From: Zygnema cylindricum
Lineage: Eukaryota; Streptophyta; Zygnematophyceae; Zygnematales; Zygnemataceae
Reading direction: 5' to 3'
DNA: 64,000 nt
NCBI GenBank assembly: GCA_037447655.1
Contig: JBBHKE010001644.1
Coordinates: 128,489 to 192,488 of the forward strand
A model generated the notes under the pieces. It searched no databases. It saw only the letters and a list, made by a program, of their open reading frames with translations, and was not told the origin of the DNA. Within the stretch, counting starts at the first letter, position 1. The number at the start of each line of letters is the position of its first letter. Positions 1 to 18,500 of the stretch are shown piece by piece. The translations under genes were made by a program, and so were the position numbers.

Positions 1-615
1 AAAAAAAGAAATCCGTACTAGACGAAAACGGACAAATCCAAACAAATTGTGTACTTGTCTTTGTCGTATTAGAACGCAAACGGACAAAACATAGCGAACT
101 ATGTACTTTTCTTTGTCCTTGGAAATCGTAAGATTTTTGTCGAAATTTACGGCACGTGCGAAAGTATGTTCCTATTTGTCAATCGAAAAAACCTAATTTT
201 AAATCACATCGCGCATGTGTTTTAAAGATAAGGTTGAAGATGACGTTTTTTGTCGTCGAAGTGGGTCGAAAAGCACAAGACGACAACTTTTCGTACATAC
301 TAAGTTCAGGGATGACGCAAATTGTACTCTACAAATTTGCGATTCCTTTGTACGGTTGCAACTTAGACAGTACGGCGCTAAGTTTTACAGCAAAACGACA
401 GGAAAAAACCCTTACTTATGCACATGGGGACACACCCTTAAAACATCTTTTCTGCATACACACGTGTCAGATTGTAGATCGACGGTTGCGATTGAAAGTT
501 AAGATTTTCAGGTTCCGATTGGCGGTCTCAAACTGAAAATCGGACAATTGTGTACGGATAAAAGATGTTTTAAGCGTCAAAAAAAACATTAACACCAATA
601 GCGATACACGGTGTA
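1..615. repeat. Degenerate repeat with TACAC-type right end
   Basis: The stretch holds no convincing gene. Positions 25-125 contain two diverged copies of a roughly 45-bp unit (AACGGACAAA ... CTTTGTC). Positions 465-615 match 25085-25232 closely: both share the blocks GGTTGCGATTGAAA, AAAATCGGACA and AAAAGATGTTTTAAG, and both end in AATAGCGATACACGGTGTA. That end belongs to the terminal-inverted-repeat family seen across the window. The left end may lie before position 1. Two overlapping open frames here run through the repeat and resemble nothing I know. Confidence 0.6.
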
Positions 616-949
616 GCGTTGCTAAAATTTACTGATCTCCAATTGACACAATTTCAGTATGAACACCTCTAGTTTAAATTCCTAATTTAAGCGGACAGCG
701 TCGCACATTCTAGCATCCTGATTTAGGATGGACCATATTATTTTAAGTCCAAAATGTTCATCAGTCATTGCTAGTTCCAATGCCGGCCAAAAGTACAATA
801 AAGTGCAGTACAGTACTGTACAATTCTACTTTACTGTACTACGATAGTACAGTTTTTGACCGTACTATGTGGACTTTAGTGGATTTGGATGACATTTTCA
901 TTGATCCTTCAGAGTGTCAACTGAAGTAGAAGCTTCTGTTCAGGCAGCC

Positions 950-2162
950 ATGGCTGCCTTAGCTTCTGGAGTTGTATACTCACGTATTCCCTCCCCCGCT
1001 TCAACTTCTTCTTCTTCTTCTTTGGCGCGCTCCTTATCTCAGAGGGTACATTTTAAGCCGGTAGGGCGAGTTTCTTTGCTTGTAAAGAGTTCTTTACATA
1101 ATAAAACTAGTGTTTCACAGCAAGGAGTTGAAGTGGTAAACAAGTTAAAAATAATACCACCAGTGCAAGGAGTTGCAAATCTTGCGAAGGATAAGGATGT
1201 TTGTTCTTGTGGCTCCAGTCTGGAGACTAGAGAGAAAGATTATTCAACTGCAGCTGCCAGGATGCTGTTGTTAACCTCTCCAGCTCTACTTTTTGCTAGT
1301 ATTAACAACTCTGCCCGGGCAGCAGAATCAATTGTTGAGGCAATTGCTGATTCTGATGTAGTACCGGTGGATACGGCTGACGCAGTGGTCAACGTTACGA
1401 TTTCCGTTCTCCTTACGGCATCGTTTGTCGGTCTAGTTGTGCTGACAGGAGGGGTAATGACATAACTCTGGAATCTAGTAAAATCTTTTGAATTCTATCG
1501 AAGGCTGAAAGATTAGGAAAGCATGTTTTTTGTAGTAACTTGCTCCATCTCTGTGAAAGAAGGTATATGTGTATATGTGTGGAGAGAGTTGTGAAACAGT
1601 TGGCCAGTAAAATGGGTGCTTTGCTTCCTTTATATACCCTAAATAACAGAAGTATTTTGATCACGCATTGGTGAGTGTGTTGTTGATTATGTTAAGTTCT
1701 ATATTGTCACAAGCTGGTTCGTTTTTTAGCACTAAATGATGCATTTTCACAATGTAGTAGTAGTAAATAGTTTTGATCACAAACCTACAGCTGAGGTTGG
1801 GCTAGGAGACAGAGTAGCTGTTTGCAGATTGGTCGGATGTAGGGATGACAACCTTTCTGTCGTTACTGTGACTTGGTATGTGATTTTTGTTAAACAAACT
1901 TTCAACATTGCCACTGATTTGAAGTTCCCATTCTGGTGGGGATTTATTGCCTCGTACCGTTCCTAACCTCTTATTATATTTTTGAAAACGTATGGTTGTA
2001 CAGATTGTTTATCTAGGATTCACAGAATGGAGAGATAAGCGGCAACTGGAATCTGAAGCAAAAAGTATTTTTCCTCCTACACCTGAAGAGGAAGTGCGCA
2101 AGCCCCGAAAAGCCCGTGTTGGCCCAAAAGGTTTTGGAGGAGATACTGGTAAGGAGAAGTGA
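950..2162 (+). CDS. Predicted thylakoid membrane protein of unknown function, two exons
   Basis: Exons are 950-1453 and 2004-2162; the intron starts GTAATG and ends TACAG, in phase 0. The product is 220 residues. I start at the ATG at 950, which has a strong plant-like context (GCAGCCATGGCT); an upstream in-frame GTG at 914 is unlikely. The N-terminus is Ser/Ala/Arg-rich like a chloroplast transit peptide. It is followed by a hydrophobic block (MLLLTSPALLFASI) ending in an A-x-A motif (SARAAES), as expected for thylakoid transfer. A second hydrophobic segment (VVNVTISVLLTASFVGLVVL) spans the exon junction and continues as TGGIVYLGF. A basic tail containing KARVGPKGFGG follows. The arrangement suggests a single-pass thylakoid protein with an exposed basic C-terminus. 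I do not recognise the family with certainty, so no symbol is given. Function is unknown. Confidence 0.8.
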
Positions 2163-3056
2163 GCGATTTGGGTTGTTTCATAAGGCTAACTGCTTCAACG
2201 AAGTTTTTGGCTGATTTTGCAAGCACCAAGGATAATCGAATCCTAGTAGAATAGTCATGGATGTTTTCCCTATTGTTATAGGCCTCTGTAGATTATTTTA
2301 ATTTATCCAACAGGTTTATCAATTGTACAAAGAACGGCTTGCATGTACATCGATTATTTTTTGCAAATAAGGGGTTTTATCAAAGAACAGTATGCATGTG
2401 TCTTTGGATTTTTGTACAGGGTTTTTCAATGTTGGAGGTTGTGAAGCTGGGGAAAATTGCCAGCAATGTACATCGGTGCATTTGACCATTATCCCATATT
2501 TATGACATTCTGGCTTTTAGTGTGGCATGACATCTTTGCATCCCATATGTGACCTTTTACGGAAGTTCACAGTTCTCTGTATTCTGTCTATTGTACTTTG
2601 AAGGGAAGAAACTCTAGGATTTGATTCTTCCTTTTCAAAATGATTTCAAAAACCGAAAATTACACCATGGATACAATAGTGAAAAATAAAATATAGCTTG
2701 GGGTGTTTTTCAGCGCTATTAACTATAGGTTCGTAATGATATTAATAATAGTTGAGGTCCTTGCAACCTTGACGCTTTTACAACCACACACCAAATTAGC
2801 ACTGACAAGGAAGTAATTGGTTTTGATAACACTATTTTATGTTCAAGAGCCAAAAAATTGTCATAACTTAGTGTTGTTAACTGTAACAGTACTCTGCCAA
2901 TCCAACGAAAGTCCTTTTTCATCTTACTTGTAAAGAAAATGGGATGCACAATTTTTTTGATAATCACAACAAATTTGCATCAACATCTGATTTTTTGCCA
3001 AATGCCCTTGAATCTTGTAAAGCTTCAAAATGTTAAAATGTAAAAGAGTGTATACT
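2163..3056. other. Intergenic, no gene seen
   Basis: This is the AT-rich 3' flank of the thylakoid gene, presumably including its 3' UTR. I see no coding segment, RNA gene or clear repeat in it. Confidence 0.5.
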
Positions 3057-3524
3057 CCAAAATCATGTGCAATTATTAGAGTTGTGTATCAGGTTAAAAC
3101 TTATCGCGATAAAACCAATATCGGCAGTTTCCGGTTATCGAACGGTGAGGGGTCCAGATATATCGCTCTGAGACCAACAAATTCCTTGCGACAAGTGCAA
3201 AAAAAGTAAAGTACGCTATTAAATAGTTCTTTATAATACTGTATTGTATGTTTCACTGTATTAGCATGGATGCCACGTATGACAATATGTTCCGTACGCG
3301 GAATAAACCGTACAATTGAACAGTATGAACTGTACAATTTATCTCCGATAGTTATCAAACCGGTGCCATCGCGATAGAATTCTGATAAATATCGGTTTTG
3401 AATCATGATAACACCGATACCAATATATCGTGCCAATACATTGATTATTGGTAAGCCAAAGGGGCATCTCGGTTATCGTCAAATAGTTTTCGAAACACAA
3501 CACTACCAAAATCATGTGCAATTA
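3057..3524. mobile_element. Small TIR insertion between 19-bp direct repeats
   Basis: The same 19-bp word, CCAAAATCATGTGCAATTA, occurs at 3057-3075 and 3506-3524. The inserted segment (3076-3505) begins TTAGAGTTGTGTATC and ends CGAAACACAACACTA, giving imperfect terminal inverted repeats of about 15 bp. The body is rich in ATCGCGATA-like words. Open frames inside look like chance. Segments at 25340-25640 and 50908-51295 have the same style and appear related. A 19-bp duplication is long for a DNA transposon; part of it may be element sequence. Confidence 0.6.
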
Positions 3525-3930
3525 CTTTCTCGGGTAGCAGGCTGCAAACCTCTTTCTCAAAAAGCAGGCGAGATTCAGTAGATAATTAACATTGAGAAGA
3601 TTTTGATATACACTTTTCTTGTAGACCAAATTGTACTGAGCTCTATTCCAGCTAGCTACAAGTTGCTACCCTAAACAAACTGTCCCTAGACATTAACATA
3701 AAACTCACATACTAAATGAACTTTACTTTCCCATAAATAGCTTCAATCTCACTCAATTGGTCTTAAACCTAAAAAACAGCTCAAATAAATGAATATTTGA
3801 ATAAAATGAGATAATTTGATAGGAAGCTACATGATATATTAAACCAATGTGGTAAACCAATATGGTATATCAAGTTCTACACCTTACTAGAACCTTGTGG
3901 TATGAGTTAATCAAAACAAAAGAAATGAAC
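3525..3930. other. 3' flank of phytoene desaturase
   Basis: AT-rich sequence downstream of the PDS stop codon, which reads on the minus strand. It probably holds the 3' UTR. No other feature is evident. Confidence 0.4.
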
Positions 3931-10540
<6,610 letters not shown>

Positions 10541-11621
10541 AAGGGAATTGATCATGACAGTGACTGTTTTGGTTGCGCACAGTCACTTACGTCATTTTGT
10601 CAAAAATTGTACGTTTGAAGTACATATTGGTACAAATAAAGTGCCGTTGAGTTCAAATTTGACGGTCAATCGGTTGGACAACTTTGACTTTCAAAATATT
10701 GTTTCAACCGCTTAAAGTTTTGCCGCGCTTGCGGACGTCGACCGTCATAATAAAATTAGCAATTCACACGGCCGGCGAAAGTTTGCGGTAACAAAACCGA
10801 GGCAACCACATGTAAATAAAAGTGTTGCAAACAATCACTTTTTGTCTTTACGTGAGCTCCACGGTGAGAGTACGCACAAAATTGAAATTGAATCGTTTAA
10901 GCGTTACATTGAACTTAGACGCAAAGTGAAACGAAACCTCTTTAAATTAAAGTACTATAAGTCTTGTACCGAAATATTAAAACGCACGAAACGAAATAAA
11001 CTTTGTACACTATGATAAAACGAACCGGCGTAAAAATATCAATTGAAATTAAATGAAAAAAATACGCGTCGTCACGCGCGACGAAATCGAGCCACACTAT
11101 ATACGAATCAACATTCTTACATTGATAGCAAAATTTCGTTTCGTGCGTTTTAATATTTCCGTTCAAAACTTACAGTAGTTCAGTTTAGTTTAAAGAGGTT
11201 TCGTTTCAATTTGCGTCTAAGTTCAATGTAACGCTTACACGATTCAATTTCAACCTTGCGGCCTAAGTGCTCTCACCGTGGAGCTCACATAAGGACAAAA
11301 AGTGACTGTCTGCAACACTTTTTATTTACATGTGGTTGCAACACTTTTATTTACATGTGGTTGCTATAGTTTTGTTACCGTAAACGTTCGCTGGCCGTGT
11401 GAATTGCTAACTTTTTTATGACGGTCGACGTCCGCAAGCGCGGCAAAATTATAAGCGGTTGAAACAATATTATAAAAGTCAAAGTTGTCCAACCGATTGA
11501 CCGTCGAATTTGTACTCAACAGTACTTTATTTGTACCAATATGTACTTCAAACGTACAACTTTTGACAAAGTGACGTTAGTGACTGTGCGCAACCAACAG
11601 TCACTGTCATGATCAATTCCC
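10541..11621. mobile_element. Foldback element: about 1.1-kb near-perfect palindrome
   Basis: The left arm (10541-11000) begins AAGGGAATTGATCATGACAG. The right arm (11132-11621) is its reverse complement with scattered differences, and the spacer is 11001-11131. Matched blocks include GTGAGCTCCACGGTGAGAG against CTCTCACCGTGGAGCTCAC, and AAAACGCACGAAACGAAAT against ATTTCGTTTCGTGCGTTTT. The right arm carries a tandem duplication of about 26 bp at 11311-11361 that is single in the left arm, which explains its greater length. No coding capacity is seen. The structure matches foldback-type or long-TIR non-autonomous elements. No target-site duplication could be settled by eye. Confidence 0.85.
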
Positions 11622-12530
11622 TCAATTTAAACGTTCGATTCGTACTTGTGACAGCATGACGCGGTCACACCTTAATTCAAATAATTAATAGCCTGTCGGG
11701 TCATCTACAGTATGTCATAGCTCGCATACTTCCATCATTGATCGTATTTATCTAACGGCTCCGGCGTCTTCCACGGGCCAGCATTGAGTCTCGCGACCAT
11801 AAAACTATTTTTAAGAACATTAGGTGAGATGATCGTGTTCCAAAAAAAGCGATCCAAGAATCTGGACTTTATACTATGGCGCTTTTTGATTGTGTACGCA
11901 ATGTCGCACAGAGGGTACATAACGCAGAAATAAGAAACGAATATACGGCGGAAATAGCTCCCGCCTAAAATAATCCCCCAATTCTCAATAGACATACTAG
12001 GACAAACAAAATCCCAATGCTTTAAATCTTACAGGTTACCACTGGATGGTTCTGCATAGAGGATTTCCTCGCAACAAAAAAAAAAAAAACAAAGCAGTTA
12101 TAACCAACTAAGAGGATTTTATTCCTGTTCTAATTTTTTCCCCATCATCCAGAGTTCAATTCCTGATGAACAATGGAAATGATTGAGATCACAACTATGA
12201 TAAATTCATCAAATCCAAAATAATGAAAGCATGTTGAAAGCATTTTGCCAGTTTTTAGTACCACAAATCCCAAAAATCACATCCTGTAGACATATTTTTA
12301 GATTCTCTGCAACTATAATTTAGTCGAAATCGGTTCCACAAGATAGGCACGCACAGTAAAAAAAAGACAACAGTAGTACTCAGGAGAAAATTTGGAACCA
12401 TATTAAACCATTTTTTTTTCTTTTTGCCTACAGCACAAATGGTCAACTTCTGAAAATTTCAAATTCTACGTTCTTTTAACTCAATACATCTAAAATTTAA
12501 TGCCAACCTGGTCTGATTTTCCTCATCCAA
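11622..12530. other. Intergenic, no gene recognised
   Basis: This is the 3' flank of the nucleotide-sugar transporter plus the outer flank of the foldback. A minus-strand open frame at 11735-11995 (86 residues) is the longest but resembles no family I know. A poly-A run lies near 12077. Confidence 0.35.
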
Positions 12531-15500
12531 TCACAACTCAGCAGGTGCAACTGCACATTAAATAAGTAACAATTTCTGCTTTGAAATACTTCATTTTCAC
12601 TAAGAAAAACTTGCAACCCTAGCAATCTTGAGAGGATACACGCGTCAAAAAATATGCCGGGCGAGCTTTTGTAGAACAAAATTTCCCCAGATTTTGTCAG
12701 AAAACTACTTCGACTTCCATTGTACATAATTTTGTCATAGTGCAACACCATTATCTCTCGAAAAATCTCAATTTATCATCCAAATCCTACTTTAAACACT
12801 ACCTTCAAAACAAAACAAAAATAATTTCACATTTTGTGCCAATCACCTACAGTAGCATTGCCTACATAGTAAGGCAATAATACTGCAGTGCAATTTCTCT
12901 CGAATATAAAACCAAATTTTCTCAAATTTAACGTCTGGTTGTGTAAGAATCAGTACCTGACTCTCCTGTTTCTGCCTTAAGAAGAGGGTCATTATCATTT
13001 GTCCTCTGCACAGAAAAATTGAAACACTGGGTTCCTATGTCAGTTTTCAGTTGTTTATGCCAGATCTGTTTCATTCATGTCTCTCCTTCAGTTTTGCAGA
13101 GGAAATTAAATAAAGAATAATTAATTAAGTCACAGCTGTCTGGAAACGCAAAGGGTTTTTGACTCCCTGAAGAATTAAAACTAAACATTTTCAAAAGAAA
13201 ACAGTGATATGGATAGAATCACGTACATTGTTATCCACCAATCCTTCATTAGCAACCTGCAATATGGCCCCCAGATTACCAAGTGTCAGAAAATTTAGAT
13301 ACATCGTAAAACTGCTGGACATATTTACCTGTGGTATTCGGCTAAGAAGCCTAGAGAGCCCACAGTAATTAGTACAGAGAAAATATACAGTAAGTAGCAC
13401 ATACAGGAAAATAGCATGGTCTACACCATTTCATGAGGTAATGTCCATCTTCAAAACTGAAAGTAATAGGGGCTCAAGGGCAGACTCAAAGGGGTTCATA
13501 GTGTTCCGAGGTAAAAGTTCAAATCGGAAATAGAAACAAAGAAAAGTTCAGCTATGCAAATATGTTACAGGAAGTCAAGATGTAACCTAGCCCATCTACA
13601 TATACTAGGAAGCCTGTTTGCACGTGACTCCAATTTCCCGTATAAAAATATGTTTATACTGTACATGTTATGCAGTAAAAGAACAATTTCTGGCGAATTA
13701 AAAAAAAAAAAAAAAAAAAGGGACTGATGATTCTGAGTCTGAGGGGATGGACGTTTTCCCATAAATTCACAATAGTGAAAATATATGGTCCATGCTGTTT
13801 TAAACACCTCGCACCTAATACTAGTCCAGTCCAATTTAAATAAAGTGAACGTTCTACTGAAACCTCATTCTCCCTGGAATTCCAGGAGATCTACTAAAAA
13901 AATCACTGTACAGAAAAAAAAAAGTTGCATGCCAGTCCCACTAAAACAAATAACCAAGGATAAAAGGGCAGGCTCTCCAATCACCTTCCCAACTTATCTT
14001 CCTTGATTCAAGGGATAAATTCAACGTGCATGTAAATTTTCTCCTCTTTGGATGAGCCGGCCCAAGCCAAGGAGAATCATCTAGACTAATCCAACTGTGT
14101 AAAGGATATTCTACACTGAACTCATTTGCCATATGTATTGATCATGTACACTTTTTTTTGGGGGGACAATTATGCAAAAAATCTGTGCATACTATATGTG
14201 TTCATAACTTTGTCCTTTTTTACTCCTGGACCATGATCCAATGTATCATGGGTGGACACAGACCTCTAACATTTGTTGACCTCCTCAAACTTGCTAGTCA
14301 TAGACAAGAAGCAGGATCCTGCAATCCAACAGTATTGTTGAATGAAGTTATACAGCAAAAGAAACACTCATTGCCACTTGTTAAGTCAGAAATACTTCCG
14401 GGTAACACGGTTACGATGAACTAAGGGGAAAATTTCTTTTTCCTTTAATATCAAATGTGCTTTCAGAAGTGAAAATACATGAGAAGTTAAAATGTCAGAT
14501 TGCTCTCCACCAACCCTTAACTACCCAGATGGCGGCCACAAAGAAAAAATGACATCTACACCCAATCTTTAGGAAACTCAGGATTAGATGTATCCACTGA
14601 AAACATTCACATATGTTCTACTCCATATTGACTTCCTTTGGCTCCTATTACCAGCTGTATTGAGAATAAAAAAGAAGAGGTTTTTCCTTGAGAACGGGAG
14701 TGATAAGTCAAATGGAACTTGACTAGTCCTTAGTCTAACTAATCCCAAAATATTCCGCCAGTCCACCTGAACAAATCTACCAACCCAAAAATTGGAGTCT
14801 CAACCCCAACAGACCTTAAACTCAAGAGATCTGGATGCCACAATTTTGGAGTTTTTGAGCCACAGGTTTTTCCATGGGCTCAATTAACTTAAGAATAACA
14901 GACTTTACCACAAAATGTAAGTACCAGATTGGAGCATGGAAAGCTACCCTAACAAGAAATGATCACCAACTTGTTACATATAACAAATAACTAACTTTCT
15001 TCATCTTCGCAGTTGGATTAGCGACTAGTGAGGTCCACGCAAATTCACAATTGCAAAAAAGAGCTTGCATGAATCCTAGTTGTACACTTGTTGTTTTTTT
15101 TACTGTTGTCCACATGTTAACATGTAGACCTACAGAAAAAGGAAAAAAATCAGCAGAGTCTATACTGATAACAGTGGACGGTGGACCTCACAACGGAGCA
15201 GTAAGTCATGACAGGCAGACGCGTAAAAGCTCATCACACCGCTTAACAGACAAAACGGACAAAACAGACATACGCGAACACACTTCCACTCTTTCAATTA
15301 TTTGTAGAGTAATTATCATGGTCTCCACCTGGCACCTATAACTAGTGTCTTCCAGACTGATTGAGGTTTGACTTTCACTTCCACAAGGTTAAGCTTATTG
15401 AATATGATTTTGACACCCTTTTTGCCCTTCAAAACATAAAAAATGAAAAGCTCAGTAAACACAACTTTACTTTTGAAAAGCTTTTCTTCAAAGTGAAGGA

Positions 15501-18500
15501 AAAAAAAAAAAAATGCGAATCTCACCTTGGGCAAACTAGACAGCGAGGCTTTCTCCAACTCCTTTGCTTTCGATTCCTGGATTTGGCAATAGCTGTATAG
15601 GAACATTCCTATCATGGCGACGAAGATTCCGAATACATTTTTGATACTGAAGGGATTTTTAAGAAGCATATATCCAAAGGCAAGCACTAAGCAAGTTTTC
15701 AAATGCCCCAAAACTTGGTAGGTAACTGGGGAGGTTTTCCCAATGACTAAAAATGTGCTGAAGTTGACAGAAACTGAAATTGCGCACGAAAGAACAATGA
15801 AAAACTGCACAAAAATGACAACATAAAAATACGATTAACAAGAAAACATGAAAACAAAATGATACGAAAACAAAAGAATAAATTTAGCCTGAACTGGTTG
15901 CAAACAGGCTTTGGAAAATTTCCCGGAAACATCAATTAAGCCTCGACTTAGCTGACAACAAATAAAGCAGCAGAAATCATGCTTATAGACTATACAATAA
16001 CCAAAAGTCCACACTATACTAAGGGGCCCCAAACAGGATAAGAAATTTCTATCTTTACTAAAACGACTTAAAAAGTTGAAGGACCAACACGGAACAAATG
16101 AGCAGATGAACAGTCAAATCCGGAATCGTTCAAAATTTACGATGATTGCAGCCTTCTCCAACGGGTTGTTTAAACATAAACCCATTTACGCAAGAAGATA
16201 AAGACCTTAAGACAACTCCAAAAGCTAGCAGCTCAAACTCCTAAAATTCAATGGCTTTACATCGTCTGTTTCACGAGACCCTGAGAAAAATCCATTCCCT
16301 GCCTACACTCCGCGTACAAAAGGAACCCAAAATAATGACCACTTCAAAACTGTTGGACGAGTTACAATACACTGGAACTAGGTTTAGTCACCCTGAGAAA
16401 AACACCCCAAACTTACCACAACATCAACTGAATAGGGGAAGGCGAACACATTTCTCCCAGTGAGGAAACCATCCAAAAATGGTCCAGTAATGAGGAGGAT
16501 TGCAGCTTGGAAGGGACATGACTGGTAAAGAAGTTGTGTGCTAGAAACTTTGTGATTTCTTTGTATTGTATTTGTCATCTGGTAAAATGGTGGTCAAGGG
16601 CAGCAATTTCCAACTTTTGGGAATCAAACATGAGATGACGCATCTTTTCAGCAAACAAAGTGGCTATACATAGAGCTGCACTCATAAAGTTATTAACTAA
16701 ACTGAAAAATAAATCTAACTTCTTCATTAAGGATTATAATGGACAAGTTTTAGACCAGCCAAGCTCCCACCATTTTACCAGTATCTGAATTTGTGGGTGA
16801 ACCATGAGTATAGAGAAAGAGGACATCTGATCTTCACAGTTACAGGGTGACCTACGTAAGTAAAACAATTGAATTTGAAGAACATGGATGAGTCAACATC
16901 CTATTTTTTTGAAAACAAATCAACACAGAATGCTGACGGGAGGACTTTTAATCTATTTATGACAAAAATATAAAGAAATAAATTTCACTATATTCCCACT
17001 GAGACAATTTATCTGTTATTCTCTCCCTGAGACATTCCTGCCAAATAATTTTGAGACTTTGGCATAATGTTCTCTAAAAACCATACAACATATGGTTATA
17101 CATAAAAAAAAAGACAAATCATTCCACATATGGTTTTGAGGATACAATTTGGCCTATACACGTTGTGATGATGGCCAGAATGCCAAGAACAGTTCCCACA
17201 AAATTCAGTTCAAGATCTGTAACTGTCGCTATCCCTACTCCTCCGAGAAGCACCAAGAGGGAAGCCTGGACACCAGTACTGCAATGAAAAAGATAAAAAA
17301 TAATCAAAAACAACAACCAAAACTGAACAACAATCAAGTTAAAATGCAAGCATTGACTTACAGGCACTCTTTACAGAAGTAGCGGCCTACTGAGTCCTAT
17401 ACGATATGTCCACAATTTGGTCTTAATCGGACTTTAACATTTATATATTGCCAGGATATAATTCAAACACAACTTCACAAATAACATCACACTGAGAATC
17501 CTAAAGGCTCTTTACAACATCAAAAAATGGCACACTGATATCAACATATGTTTATATCAAAAATAGCCTAGAGAAACGTTCTGCACCAACAATAGCACAC
17601 CAAAACAATACTTCATAATCACTACAGTGCAACTAGAGTGATTGAATATGGTTGGCATCAATTTATGGAGATGTAACCATTTTCTTTAAAAGCTTCACAT
17701 TGTATGATTTAAACAATTGTCACTGCAACGGGAAAAAAATTACCGAGGAAGCTTGAGTGAAAACGACTTGCAAAAAAAAAAAAAAAGAGGAAAAGAGTGT
17801 CAAAACTTGTACCTGAACTTCATCTTGAGGAAGAGTGTTTGCAAAAGGACAGTGCAGGGAATAATGGCCAACTTTGTCATCTGGTTCAGCAAAATAAACG
17901 GGCCATAAAAAATTAGTACACTGCATAAAAAAATAAAAAATGCTCCGATGAGCTGCATTACAAGACAAACAGCTCAGCTATGCTGATAATTGCAAACAGG
18001 ATAGCAGGCTCAAATATTAGAGTGAACCAAAACTTTGAAGCTAGCACAAGGCATTGCAAAATAACAATATAAATCATCCACAAGTTCAGTTATGGAAAAA
18101 GTATAATGCACACACAAAATGTTGAATGTCAACACCAAACCAGAAGGAACCCGGCTTTTTCATACAGCCTGTTTTAAAGCAAAGTCCGCTTCTAAACAAT
18201 GAAACAATCAGTCTACCACGTCTACAGAGTTCTCATAAGCAATTGCTTACACAATGCAAAAATTATTTTTAGGGAAAAAAATTTACCTAAAAGACTTAGA
18301 ATTTAAAACAAACCAGATGGAGATATTGTAAACAAAGGAATTGCCTGATCGTCAAACTGGAAGTATAAAAACACGAGATTATATGACATTCCAGTGTTAA
18401 CATATTAGTAATCTTACAGCTAAGTGCACAGCAAAGCTGTAACTAACAACCTAATCAAAGCTCAAAAGTTAAAGATCGGCTGGAAAATTTAGACAGGGGA

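Noticed and set aside
15294-15335. A possible last transporter exon encoding VPGGDHDNYSTNN then stop
   Set aside because: It is in phase after 15526, but its acceptor tract is weak. Exons further on (13227-13256, 12957-13005, 12531-12550) keep phase and carry the family-like DPLL tail.
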